DNA from: Arcuatula senhousia
Lineage: Eukaryota > Mollusca > Bivalvia > Mytilida > Mytilidae
Length of the DNA stretch: 64,000 bases
Assembly (NCBI GenBank): GCA_963971305.1
Contig: OZ020306.1
Location: 62,779,022 to 62,843,021 of the forward strand
Direction: 5' to 3'
Shown: one piece after another, positions 43,891 through 57,470 of the stretch
Position numbering within the stretch: position 1 is the stretch's first letter
Layout: each line of letters begins with the position of its first letter
The notes under the pieces: generated by a model
The model's input: only the letters and a program-made list of their open reading frames with translations
Told to the model about the DNA's origin: nothing
The model's database searches: none
Translations under genes and position numbers: made by a program

Positions 43891-45603
43891 GACACTCAAG
43901 CATTAGTTTGAGCTGTAATATACCCCAATGGCATGTCTGGGCGATGTTGGGGGAAGATTTTCACTCTTATAGGTAGTTGCCTTTACGTTGGTTTTCTAGG
44001 CTTTTATGATGGTTTATCGTGTTTTTGGCTTAATGAAGCACCAAATTATATTGAAAAAACACATGTTAAAGTTAGCCAAGGCCTTTACGATGAAAATAAC
44101 ACCTTGTATTGACCAATTATATGCTCAGTTTGGTCCAAGGGTGAAACGATCCGGGATTGGTATTGTCAATATTGACGTCTGGCTATCCAAATTGGGGGTA
44201 GGGGTCGATTAAATATTTTTTTTGGCTTACGTTCACATATTTTGTTATAAGTAAATATTCAGGCATGTAGTAGACACCCTAAGCATTAGTTTGAGCTATA
44301 ATATACCCAAATGGCATGCCTGGGCGGTGCTGGGGAAGATTTTCACTCTTATGGGTAGTTGCCTTTATGTTGGTTTTCTAGGCTTTTGTGATGGTTTATC
44401 GTGTTTTCCGCTCAATGAAGCACTTATTTAAATTTAAAAAAAAGTCAAAGTTAGCCAAGACATTTACGATGAAAATGACACCTTGTATATACGAATAATA
44501 TGCTCAGTTTGGTTCCTAGGGTGAAAAGATCCGGTGTAAATATTGTCATTATTGGCGTCTGGCTATTCAAATTGGAGGTAAGGGTCGATTAACCATTTTG
44601 TTCGCCTCTGTCCACATATTTTAGTATAAATAAAGAGTCAGGCATGAAGTAGACACCCAAAGCATTAGTTTGAGCTAGAATATACCCCAATGGCATGCCT
44701 GGGTGGTGCTTGGGTAAGATTTTCACTCTTATAGGTAGTTGCCTTTATGTTTTTTTGAAGGCTTTTATGATGGTTTATCGTGTTTTCCGCTTAATGAAGC
44801 ACTTTTTTATGTTGGTAAACACATCTTAAAGTTAGCCAAGGCCTTTACAATGCAGATAACACCTTGTATAACATAATAATATGCCCAGTTTGGTCCCAAG
44901 GGTAAAAAGACCTGGAATTAGTATGGTCAATAATGGCGTCAGGCTATCCAAATTGGGGGTAAGGGTCGAATAAGCATTTTGTTGGCCTACGTCCACATAT
45001 TTTAGTATGAATAAAGATTAAGGCATGAGGTAGACACTGACACTCAAGCATTAGTTTGAGCTGTAATATACCCCAATGACATGCCTGGGCGATGCTGGGG
45101 GAAGATTTTCACTCTTATGGGTAGTTGCCTTTATGTTGGTTTTCTAGGCTTTTATGATGGTTAAAGTTAGCTAAGGCCTTTACGATGGAAATTACCCTTA
45201 TATAACCTAATAATATGCCCAGTTTGGTCCCTAGGGTGTAAAGATCCGGTATAAATATTGTCATTATTGGCGTCTGGCTATTCAAATTGGGGGTAAGGGT
45301 CTATTAAACATTTTGTTCGCCTCTGTCCACATATTTTAGTATAAATAAAGATTCAGGCATGAAGTAGACACACTAAGCATTAGTTTGAGCTAGAAATACC
45401 CCAATGGCATGCCTGGGCGGTGCTTGGGTAAGATTTTCACTCTTATGGGTAGTTGCCTTTATGTTTTTTTGTAGGCTTTTATGATGGTTAATCGTGTTTT
45501 CCGCTTAGTTAAGTACCTATTTATGTTGGAAAACACATCTTAAAGTTAGTCAAGGCCTTTACGATGAAAATGACACCTTGTATAACCCAATAATATGCCC
45601 AGT
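43891..45603 (+). repeat. ~380-bp tandem repeat, block 2
   Basis: Units begin at about 43902, 44282, 44661, 45049 and 45380, with the last two diverged and partly deleted. Each holds GGCATG-CTGGGCG-TG and AAGATTTTCACTCTTAT. The first three units are the duplicated partners of those in block 1. Confidence 0.9.
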
Positions 45604-48536
45604 TTATAGGTGACGGTATCATTATTGTTACAGGATAAATCATCTGACTGTCATGGGATAACTCTGACACTATGTCTATTGGCCACAGTACCACTAGTGG
45701 TACAGGATAAATCATCTGACTGTGATAGATTTACTCTGACGCCATTTTCTATTGGTCAAGGTATCATTATTGTTACAGGATAAATCATCTGACTGTGATA
45801 GATTGACTCTGACACCATGTCTATAGGTCACAGTATCATTATTGTTACGCGATAAATAATCTGACTGTGATAGATTCACTCTGACACAATGTCTATAGGT
45901 CACAGTATCATTATTGTTACGGGATAAATCATCTGACTGTCATAGATTGACTCTTACACCATGTCTATAGGCCACAGTATCATTATTATTACGGGATAAA
46001 TCATCTGACTGTGATAAATTGACACTGACACTATGTCTATAGGCCACAGTAGCATTATTGCTACAGGATAAATCACCTGATTGTGATAGATTGACTCTGA
46101 CGTCACGTCTGTAGGCAACAGTGCCATTTTTGTTACAGGATAAATCATCTGACTGAGATAGATTGACTATGACACCATGTTTATAGGCCACAGTATCCTG
46201 ATTGTTACAGGATAAATCATCTGACTGTGATAGATTGACTCTGACACTATGTCTATATGCCACAGTACCACTAGTGGTACAGGATAAATCATCTGACTGT
46301 GATAGATTTACTCTGACGCCATTTCTTTTGGTCAAGGTATCATTATTGTTACAGGAAAAATCATCTGACTGTGATAGATTGACTCTGACACCATGTCTAT
46401 AGTTCACAGTATCATTATTGTTACGGGATAAATCATCTGACTGTGATAGATTGACTCTGACATCATGTCCATAGGTGACAGTATCATCATTGTTACAAGA
46501 TAAATCATCTGACTGTGATAGATTGACTTTGACACCATGTTTATTGGTCACAGTATCATTATTGTTACAGGATATATCATTTGACTGTGATAGATTGACT
46601 CTGACACTATGTCTATAGGCCACAGTATCATTATTGTTACAGGATAAATCATATGACTGTGATAGATTGACTCTGACACTATGTCTATTGGCCACAGTAC
46701 CACTAGTGGTACAGGATAAATCATCTGACTGAGATAGATTTACTCTGACGCCATTTCTATTGGTCTAGGTATCATTATTGTTACAGGATAAATCATCTGA
46801 CTGTGATAGATTGTCTCTGACATTATGTCTATAGGTGACAGTATCATTATTGTTACAGGATAAATCATATGACTGTGATAGATTGACTCTGACACTATGT
46901 CTATTGGCCACAGTACCACTAGTGGTACAGGATAAATCATCTGACTGAGATAGATTTACTCTGACGCCATTTCTATTGGTCTAGGTATCATTATTGTTAC
47001 AGGATAAATCATCTGACTGTGACAGATTGACTCTGACACCACGTCCATAGGTCAGAGTATCATTATTGTTACGGGATAAATAAACTGACTGTCATAGATT
47101 GACTCTTACACCATGTCTATAGGCCACAGTATCATTATTATTACGGGATAAATCATCTGACTGTGATAAATTGACACTGACACTATGTCTATAGGCCACA
47201 GTAGCATTATTGCTACAGGATAAATCACCTGATTGTGATAGATTGACTCTGACACCACGTCTGTAGGCAACAGTGCCATTTTTGTTACAGGATAAATCAT
47301 CTGACTGTGATAGATTGACTATGACACCATGTTTATAGGCCACAGTATCCTGATTGTTACAGGATAAATCATCTGACTGTGATAGATTGACTCTGACACT
47401 ATGTCTATTGGCCAAAGTACCACTAGTGGTACAGGATAAATCATCTGACTGTGATAGATTTACTCTGACGCCATTTCTTTTGGTCAAGGTATCATTATTG
47501 TTACAGGAAAAATCATCTGACTGTGCTAGATTGACTCTGACACCATGTCTATAGTTCACAGTATCATTATTGTTACGGGATAAATCATCTGACTGTGATA
47601 GATTGACTCTGACATCATGTTTATAGGTGACGGTATCATTATTGTTACAGGATAAATCATCTGACTGTCATGGGATGACTCTGATACTATGTCTATTGGC
47701 CACAGTACCACTAGTGGTACAGGATAAATCATCTGACTGTGATAGATTTACTCTGACGCCATTTTATCATTATTGTTACAGGATAAATCATCTGACTGTG
47801 ATAGATTGACTCTGACACCATGTCTATAGGTCACAGTATCATTATTGTTACGCGATAAATAATCTGACTGTGATAGATTCACTCTGACACAATGTCTATA
47901 GGTCACAGTATCATTATTATTACGGGATAAATCACCTGACAGTGATAGATTGACTCTGACACCACGTCTATAGGCCACAGTGCCATTTTTGTTACAGGAT
48001 AAATCATCTGACTGTGATAGATTGACTATGGCACGATGTCTATAGGCCACAGTACCATTTTTGTTACAGGATAAATCATCTGACTGTGATAGATGGACTC
48101 TGACACTATGTCTATACGTCAAAGTATCTTATTGTTACAGGATAAATCATCTGACTGTTGTAGATTGATTCTGACACTATGTCTTTAGCTCACAGTATTG
48201 TGATATGTTTACTCTGACGCCATTTCTTTTGGTCAAGGTATCATTATTGTTACAGGATAATTCATCGGACTGTGATAGATTGACTCTGACACTATGTCTA
48301 TAGGTCACATTATCATTATTGTTACAGGATAAATCATCTGGCTGTGATAGATTGATTCTGACACTATGTCTTTAGCTCACAGTATTGTGATATGTTTACT
48401 CTGACGCCATTTCTTTTGGTCAAGGTATCATTATTGTTACAGGATAATTCATCGGACTGTGATAGATTGACTCTGACACCATGTCTATAGGTCACAGTAT
48501 CATTATTGTTACGGGATAAATCATCTGACTGTGATA
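45604..48536 (-). repeat. 72-bp satellite array D, part 1 (minus orientation)
   Basis: About 40 diverged monomers of the same satellite are present. The frame is again open on the minus strand in long runs (45940-46695, 47092-47559, 47748-48122), broken by indels. A segment recurs with a 1152-bp offset (46202 to 47354; 45954 to 47106), i.e. 16 monomers, a second higher-order scale. Near 48180 and 48380 partial monomers are joined out of register. Confidence 0.93.
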
Positions 48537-48931
48537 GAAATACTAATGACAACAAAGTTCCAGACAATAAATTTTGCTACGCCTGACGCGCGTTTCGTCT
48601 ATTCAAGACTCATCAGAGGCGCTCTACCAAAAATAATGAAAATGCCAAACACTGTATGAATTTGAAGAGCATAGAACAGTATAACCAAAAATACCAAACT
48701 GGGGAACCAAATTATTACTAAGATATTCAACCTATGTCTGGGGTAGGAAGAACCTTAGGGTTTAGACAATTTTGAAATTTAGACGGATAATTTAAAGCTT
48801 TGATGTATTCTCCAACTCAAAAGTGTTGGTGCCGGAGCGGGCTAACCTCGGGGAATCTTAACTCCACCAGCAGTGCTAACCTTCACGCGTGTTCGAAATA
48901 CTAATGACAACAAAGTTCCAGACAATAAATT
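48537..48931 (-). mobile_element. Hammerhead ribozyme repeat (358-bp unit with 37-bp terminal repeats)
   Basis: The insert is framed by identical 37-bp direct repeats (48537-48573 and 48895-48931), so it is about 1.1 units of a 358-bp tandem element. Read on the minus strand, a hammerhead ribozyme immediately precedes the repeat. Blocks such as GAAGAGCATAGAACA and CTCGGGGAATCTTAACTCC match a repeat family common in bivalves, related to Penelope-like elements or retrozymes that use hammerheads to process multimers. There is no ORF. It lies in satellite D, which resumes at 48932 with about five bases lost. Confidence 0.75.
48576..48624 (-). ncRNA. Type I hammerhead ribozyme
   Basis: On the minus strand the order is: stem I strand GCGCCT, conserved CUGAUGA (48616-48610), stem II GUCU/AGAC with a 5-base loop, GAA (from 48596), a very short stem III ACG/CGU, cleavage triplet GUC (48587-48585), and the stem I partner AGGCGU. 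All core positions of the hammerhead fold are present and the predicted cut falls between 48585 and 48584. The minimal stem III is typical of hammerheads in Penelope-like elements and retrozymes, which work best as dimers. Confidence 0.85.
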
Positions 48932-51900
48932 CTTACACCATGTCTATAGGTCACAGTATCATTATTATTACGGTATTAATCATCTGTCTTTGATAAATTG
49001 ACTCTGACACTATATCTATAGGCCACAGTACCATTATTGCTACAGAATAAATCACCTGACTGTGATAGATTGACTCTGACACCACATGTATAGGCCACAG
49101 TGCCATTTTTGTTACAGGATAAATTTTCTGATGGTGATAGATTGACTATGACACCATGTCTATAGGTCACAGTATCGTTATTATTACGGGATAAATCATC
49201 TGACTGTGATAGATTGACTCTGACACCATTTCTATTGGTCACAGTATCATTATTGTTATAGGATAAATCATCTGACTGTGATAGATTGTTTCTGACATCA
49301 TGTCTATAGGTGACAGTATCATTATTGTTACAAGATAAATCATATGACTGTGATAGATTGACTCTGACACTATGTCTATTGGCCACAGTTCAACTAGTCG
49401 TACAGGATAAATCATCTGACTGTGATAGATTTACTCTGACGCCATTTCTATTGGTCAAGGTATCATTATTGTTACAGGATAAATCATCTGACTGTGATAG
49501 ACTGACTCTGACACCATGTCCATAGGTCAGAGTATCATTATTGTTACGGGATAAATAATCTGACTGTGATAGATTGACTCTGACACAATGTCTATAGGTC
49601 ACAGTATGATTATTATTACGGGATAAATCATATGACAGTGATAGATTGACTCTGACACCATGTTTATAGGTCACAGTATCATTATTGTTACGGGATAAAT
49701 CATCTGACTGTGATATATTGACTCTGACACTATGTCTATTGGCCAAAGTACCACTAGTGGTACAGGATAAATCATCTGACTGTGACATATTTACTCTGAC
49801 GCCATTTCTATTGGTCAAGGTATCATTATTGTTATAGGATAAATCATCTGACTGTGATAGATTGACTCTGACACCATGTCTATAGGTCACAGTATCATTA
49901 TTGTTACGGGATAAATAATCTGACTGATAGATCGACTCTGACACCATGTCTATAGGTCACAGTGTCATTATTATTACGGGATAAATCATCTGACTGTGAT
50001 AGATTGACTCTGACACCATTTCTTTTGGTCAAGGTATCACTATTGTTACAGGATAAATCATCGGACTGTGATAGATTGATTCTGACACTATGTCTACAGG
50101 TCACAGTATCATTATTATTATAGGATAAATCATCTGACTGTGATAGATTGATTCTGACACTATGTCTATAGGTCACATCATCATTATTGTTACAGGATAA
50201 ATCATCTGACTGTGATAGATTGACTCTGACACCATGTCTATAGGTGACAGTATCATTATTGTTACGGGATAAATAATCTGACTGTGATAGATTGACTCTG
50301 ACACCATGTCTATAGGTCACAGTATCGTTATTATTACGGAATAAATCATCTGACTGTGATAGATTGACTCTGACACCATTTCTATTGGTCACAGTATCAT
50401 TATTGTTATAGGATAAATCATCTGGCTGTGATAGATTGTTTCTGACATCGTGTCTATAGGTGACAGTATCATTATTGTTACAAGATAAATCATATGACTG
50501 TGATAGATTGACTCTGACACTGTGTCTATTGGCCACAGTACAACTAGTGGTACAGGATGAATCATCTGACTGTGATAGATTTACTCTGACGCCATTTCTA
50601 TTGGTCAAGGTGTCATTATTGTTACACGATAAATCATCTGACTGTGATAGATTGACTCTGACACCATGTCCATAGGTCAGAGTATCATTATTGTTACGGG
50701 ACAAATAATCTGACTGTGATAGATTGACTCTAACACAATGTCTATAGGTCACAGTATGATTATTATTACGGGATAAATCATCTGACAGTGATAGATTGAC
50801 TCTGACACCATGTTTATAGGTCACAGTGTCATTATTGTTACGGGATAAATCATCTGACTGTGATAGATTGACTCTGACACTATGTCTATTGGCCAAAGTA
50901 CCACTAGTGGTACAGGATAAATCATCTGACTGTGACATATTTACTCTGACGCCATTTCTATTGGTCAAGGTATCATTATTGTTATAGGATAAATCATCTG
51001 ACTGTGATAGATTGACTCTGACACCATGTCTATAGGTCACAGTATCATTATTGTTACGGGATAAATAATCTGACTGATAGATCGACTCTGACACCATGTC
51101 TATAGGTCACAGTGTCATTATTATTACGGGATAAATCATCTGACTGTGATAGATTGACTCTGACACCATTTCTTTTGGTCAAGGTATCACTATTGTTACA
51201 GAATAAATCATCGGACTGTGATAGATTGATTCTGACACTATGTCTACAAGTGACAGTATCATTATTGTTATAGGATAAATCATATGACTGTGATAGATTG
51301 ACTCTGACACTATGTCTATTGGCCACAGTACAACTAGTCGTACAGGATAAATCATCTTACTGTGATAGATTTACTCTGACGCCATTTCTATTGGTCAAGG
51401 TATCATTATTGTTACAGGATAAATCATCTGACTGTGATAGACTGACTCTGACACCATGTCCATAGGTCAGAGTATCATTATTGTTACGGGATAAATAATC
51501 TGACTGTGATAGATTGACTCTGACACAATGTCTATAGGTCACAGTATGATTATTATTACGGGATAAATCATATGACAGTGATAGATTGACTCTGACACCA
51601 TGTTTATAGGTCACAGTATCATAATTGTTACGGGATAAATCATCTGACTGTGATATATTGACTCTGACACTATGTCTATTGGCCAAAGTACCACTAGTGG
51701 TACAGGATAAATCATCTGACTGTGACATATTTACTCTGACGCCATTTCTATTGGTCAAGGTATCATTATTGTTATAGGATAAATCATCTGACTGTGATAG
51801 ATTGACTCTGACACCATGTCTATAGGTCACAGTATCATTATTGTTACGGGATAAATAATCTGACTGATAGATCGACTCTGACACCATGTCTATAGGTCAC

Positions 51901-53480
51901 AGTGTCATTATTATTACGGGATAAATCATCTGACTGTGATAGATTGACTCTGACACTATTTCTTTTGGTCAAGGTATCACTATTGTTACAGGATAAATCA
52001 TCGGACTGTGATAGATTGATTCTGACACTATGTCTACAGGTCACAGTATCATTATTGTTATAGGATAAATCATCTGACTGTGATAGATTGATTCTGACAC
52101 TATGTCTATAGGTCACATTATCATTATTGTTACAGGATAAATCATCTGACTGTGATAGATTGACTCTGACACCATGTCTATAGGTGACAGTATCATTATT
52201 GTTACGGGATAAATAATCTGACTGTGATAGATTGACTCTGACACCATGTCTATAGGTCACAGTATCGTTATTATTACGGAATAAATCATCTGACTGTGAT
52301 AGATTGACTCTGACACCATTTCTATTGGTCACAGTATCATTATTGTTATAGGATAAATCATCTGGCTGTGATAGATTGTTTCTGACATCGTGTCTATAGG
52401 TGACAGTATCATTATTGTTACAAGATAAATCATTTGACTGTGATAGATTGACTCTGACACTGTGTCTATTGGCCACAGTACAACTAGTGGTACAGGATGA
52501 ATCATCTGACTGTGATAGATTTACTCTGACGCCATTTCTATTGGTCAAGGTGTCATTATTGTTACAGGATAAATCATCTGACTGTGATAGATTGACTCTA
52601 ACACAATGCCTATAGGTCACAGTATGATTATTATTACGGGATAAATCATCTGACAGTGATAGATTGACTCTGACACCATGTTTATAGGTCACAGTGTCAT
52701 TATTGTTACGGGATAAATCATCTGACTGTGATAGATTGACTCTGACACTATGTCTATTGGCCAAAGTACCACTAGTGGTACAGGATAAATCATCTGACTG
52801 TGACATATTTACTCTGACGCCATTTCTATTGGTCAAGGTATCATTATTGTTATAGGATAAATCATCTGACTGTGATAGATTTACTCTGACGCCATTTCTA
52901 TTGGTCAAGGTGTCATTATTGTTACAGGATAAATCATCTGACTGTGATAGATTGACTCTAACACAATGCCTATAGGTCACAGTATGATTATTATTACGGG
53001 ATAAATCATCTGACAGTGATAGATTGACTCTGACACCATGTTTATAGGTCACAGTGTCATTATTGTTACGGGATAAATCATCTGACTGTGATAGATTGAC
53101 TCTGACACCATGTCTATAGGTCACAGTATCATTATTGTTACGGGATAAATAATCTGACTGATAGATCGACTCTGACACCATGTCTATAGGTCACAGTGTC
53201 ATTATTATTACGGGATAAATCATCTGACTGTGATAGATTGACTCTGACACCATTTCTTTTGGTCAAGGTATCACTATTGTTACAGAATAAATCATCGGAC
53301 TATGATAGATTGATTCTGACACTATGTCTACAGGTCACAGTATCATTATTGTTATAGGATAAATCATCTGACTGTGATAGATTGATTCTGACACTATGTC
53401 TTTTGGCCACAGTATCACTAGTGGTACAGGATAAATCATCTGACTGTGATAGATTGACTCTGACGCCATTTCTCATATTG
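48932..53480 (-). repeat. 72-bp satellite array D, part 2 (minus orientation)
   Basis: About 63 monomers are present. The recurrent junction AATCTGACTGATAGATCG (a 2-bp loss in a monomer) is at about 49917, 51067, 51857 and 53157, spaced 1150, 790 and 1300 bp, close to 16, 11 and 18 monomers. This shows nested higher-order amplification of variable length. That same deletion shifts the minus-strand frame and ends the ORFs at 49904 and 51844. The array ends near 53480 in unique DNA. Confidence 0.93.
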
Positions 53481-53485
53481 GGGGT

Positions 53486-56159
53486 CGTGATATTTTAAAG
53501 TCCCGTGAGAAATGCAATACCTTATCTTATCTCATCTTTTATAATTCAAAGCAACATTTTGTCTTAAATTCAAATTGGTTCTTTACTGTTAAGCAGAATG
53601 AATTATTTTATAAAACTTTCGGTACATATGGAACAGGAAAACGCAGCATAAATCATATGAATCGCACGAGGGATTGATTTAATTAAAGTTTTATTAAATC
53701 TAATCGTAAATTTTCTGAAAATCTCTCCATTAGTATTGGTAAAATGCAGCTAAATTTCTTCATTTTTTGCTCATAACTGGATATAAGTAGTCAATAAATG
53801 AAGCAACAACATACATTTCATTTTATCATTTTTACCTTTTTGTTTAATTCGTCTGTTATTTATTTTTTTTGGGGGGGTGTTGTAGAGTATTTGCTTGAAG
53901 AGAGAGAATAAATTAATAGCACACTTATCCCATATTCTCCCAATATATATATATTCTTTTTATATATCACCTTTTGATTTTCGCCCACTTTCATCACAGA
54001 ACATAATTAATCAACGATTATAGGTTCATCATAACATCAGTGACCCAAACATCACGCAAAACCATTTACTACAGGCGGCGGATGCTGGCCTACTTCTCCA
54101 TGGTTCCTTGGATATTAAAGCTAGATGAAAACTCGAATTCAACCACTCGAACGGAAGATATGGGTAACTAAATTGTAATAAACCAACTGGTTACTTACTA
54201 ACCTTGATGAGTATAAATGGTGATCCTATCATGTACTATAGTTGATAAGGTAGAAAAAAAAACTTGGACGAAAACTCGAATATTTCTCGAATATTTCTAA
54301 AGCGGAATATACAAGAAAGCATCCCAATTCAATATCAATCCTGACCTACTATCCGTGATACAATCATATATATGTTAAAAATGGTAATACAACTGCATAA
54401 TTGCTGAAATTTGAAAGTCACGTGGCATCGTTCTAGTTGCATAGATCACCCCCTCTTTTCCCCCAAAGTGTCTGTATACAAAATATCAGATGCCTAGCTA
54501 ATATACTTTTCAGGTCATTCATTTTCCAAAAAGTCTTGCAATAGTGTTTTATGATCCGAAAAAAAAAACAGTTCACCGAGTTGCTGAACAATGAAAATGG
54601 GGTCATAGTCACACGATAGTATGCTACTTGCCTAGACCATAACCTCAAGTGTTCTAAAAATCAGATGCCTAGCTTTAATACTATTCTGGTAATTCATTTC
54701 CACAAAATTTCACGACAAAGGAAACACCTTCGCTGCCGTCGCCACCGCCACCGGAAAGTTATACCTGTGTATTGAATTTAACCATCATTCTTCACAGGCG
54801 AGAAAAAAATCGAAATTTCTAGATATACAAAAATACAAAATAAACAAAATTAATTGATGAACATCCCAATTTATAGAATTACGTTAGGCAGTTTCAGGAG
54901 TGTTGGTTTTAATCCGGTTGTCTGTGCTACATACATGTAGCTTGACAACCTTGACATGCAAGATGACAGGGCTTACCCTTTTCAACCACCTCGCTCTATG
55001 AGGGGCTATTACCTACCTGCTTGAGTGTCTAATGCCTTTTCTGAGATTTCAAGTTAAGTTAGTCTAAAGGGTCATAAGTCTCAAATAATTTTAAGATTAA
55101 AGTAGATATTCCTAGGAGTCAAATTCGCTTAACTGACTTGAATACATGAAAATGTCGTGAAAATTATTCCGAACTACATGCTAGTCTATATCAAAACACA
55201 TAAAAAAGCCCTACATGTACTCTTTAAATGACTATTACCCCTGTAGGTCATCTGATTAATGAGCTGAAAGCTCCTACAACCAAATGCTTTTCTCTATCAA
55301 AACAGGTGAATCACACACACAGTCGACCATTCGGTTCTATCAAACTTAAGTTTCGGTTCCGGCGAATAAATCGAGGATCTCCAACTAAAACTTAATTTTC
55401 TCCAAAATATCTAAAATTAGTAATGTGTCATCTCCTGAATAGACGATCTCCTGAATAGACGATAATGAGATGTGTATTAGGTGTACGTGACACAATACAT
55501 TTTGTACTCATAAACCTGCAGAAATTTGAAATCCTCAACGTAAGATAGCAAGCAGCCTTCAATGTAGCCCTAGGCTGCTCGCTACCTTGCTGTTGGCCAC
55601 AGGAATCAAACAAAACACACGATTCAGACCGATCCAAGCATCAACCAAGAAAGACTCCCCTCTGGACAATGAAAGAACCTTAGTGAGCACGCTCACATAC
55701 CCCACGCGTCCACATTGTGGACAGAGATTAGCTATTTTCAGTTAGGAATAAAAAAGTCACAGTTGTTGTCTTTCCAAGTCCGTTCGTTAAACAGGAAATA
55801 AATGAGTGACAGACCTGAAAATGAAGTCCACCATATGGGACCCCTATCTGAAGCGTTATCAAAAGTCAACATGGTCAATGATTAAAAGTTGCTGAAAAAT
55901 CTGTCACGAAAGTTTTTAACCCTGAAAATTTAGTGAAAAAGTCTAAGTCAGCTTATTCTTATGTATGGTTCCTGAGAAAAGGTTGACGGAAATTTTCATA
56001 TCATGTTCACATATTTTCACATCGGCCTAAGTCCAAAACAGGAATTAGATGTCCGACAGGTCTGAAAATCGCTAAGGCGTACGGGATGGACGTACGGACG
56101 GAGATGAGTAAAACTTAATGCCCCCGACATGTCGTCGTTGGGGCATAAAAATAAACATT
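53486..56159. other. Low-information non-coding region
   Basis: No gene is supported. Seen only: a G-run near 53870, a copy of the TGAACAATGAAAATGGGGTCA repeat at 54580, and a 17-bp direct duplication ATCTCCTGAATAGACGA at about 55430 and 55446. Short ORFs at 54433 and 55428 lack any family resemblance. Confidence 0.4.
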
Positions 56160-56413
56160 CTACAGAAGTTTTGTCACAACAACCATTTTAGCCCCTTTTG
56201 GCCGTTATGAAACGGTAGGGACCAGAAACCCCAAATACAATACCAAACTTCCTTTAGTAAATAGAAACATCATATCAAAATTTCATAACAATCGGTCTAC
56301 GTCTACTCAAGTTATCGCACGGAAACCAAATGTCCCCAGACGATGCAGACGCAGACACAAACGACGACATCGCCATAACATTATACGTCCACAAATTTTT
56401 TGCGGTCGTATAA
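56160..56413 (+). mobile_element. Family B relative, 3' end only
   Basis: The stretch has GGCCGTTATGAAACGG-AGGGACC, a TTTCATAACAATCGG block and ends TTTTTTGCGGTCGTATAAAA, matching the family B 3' terminus. It is diverged and lacks the core array. Confidence 0.55.
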
Positions 56414-57470
56414 AACTATACAATAAATAATTTATGAGAAAACTGTGATAAATTTACCACATGAGAGAAAAAATGACTAAGTTGAAGTTGTAAATCAGGT
56501 AGTAGATGTCTGACAGATTCGAAATCAATGCCACAAGGGACCACTACCCAAGGCTGCATACAAAGTTTCAGAACCCTATGATTAATATTCGCTGAAAAAA
56601 CAGTTACGAAAATTTACCAATGCCACTATAGGAGAAAATATAACTTAGTCGTAAACAGGAAATAGATGTCCAACAAACTTGAAAATGAATCCCACCAGAA
56701 TTGCAAACGGTGATTTCTACATATATCCAAACAAAAACGTTAGGATAGAAAATAATGAGATGTGGGATAAGTGTACGCGATTAATCGGCAATTTAGAAAA
56801 ACCACAATGAATGGACAATCGCCAGCAGCCTTCAACGAGGTCATTTGGCACTGCTCGCGGTTCTGCATTAAGGAGAAGGGGTGGCCTCACAACTTCAACA
56901 AAATGGAACTTTTGTGTAGAACTGCATGATCTGATCATTAAAATCTAGGTACTTAAAACTTTCCCCCTATGTATAACGCAGTACTGTCGATAAGCGGGAT
57001 TAGACTTTAATTCAAATTTTTAAGTGGTCTTTGAAGTTGCCATCCATCCTTGTGTACATCTACTATAACAAGATGTTGATAAGGAACTTAAACTTTTCTT
57101 TTGTAAGTATTCATCCATGCAGAAAAGTAGGTCACAACTAGCATTCGAAGCATACCACTAGGCGTGTCCATATCATACCAATATGATTGATGGGGCATTT
57201 GTCTGTAATCGGGAATGGACTCACCATTCTTTTGTACAAATGATCATTTATGCGGAAAATGTAGGTCACATCCAGCATCCGAAGCATGCAAATATGTACA
57301 CCTTCTATAACAATATGGTTAATGTGATACTTGTAACTAAACGGGAAATCGACTTACCCATTCTTCTGTAAGGACACCGACGCAGACACTCGGGGAATCA
57401 CATTAGCCACTCATAAACACTTCGTGACGCAAGCTAATAAGCAACAGCTTTCTCTTTCTTCCATAGTTTT
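56414..57470. other. Old dispersed repeats, no gene
   Basis: There are two diverged copies of a ~150-bp block (AGTAGGTCACAACTAGCATTC at 57127 and TGTAGGTCACATCCAGCATC at about 57260). An earlier block near 56800 shares CAGCCTTCAA with 55550. The 56717 and 57183 frames are not convincing genes. Confidence 0.4.

Larger units (their letters stand above)
41977..44894 (+). repeat. 1459-bp tandem duplication (satellite plus 380-bp units)
   Basis: Sequence at 41977-43435 is repeated from 43436 with few differences: the satellite block and the three following 380-bp units recur in the same order at a constant offset of 1459 bp. This is a compound unit made of two different repeat families, amplified together. 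Confidence 0.85.

Noticed and set aside
42431..45603. 380-bp repeat as a coding exon array
   Set aside because: The 68- and 151-codon frames are not conserved between units, which differ by frameshifts and stops.
55428..56938. Short minus-strand ORFs at 55428 and 56717 as related genes
   Set aside because: They share only a short repeat-derived phrase and are otherwise dissimilar, without start context or domains.
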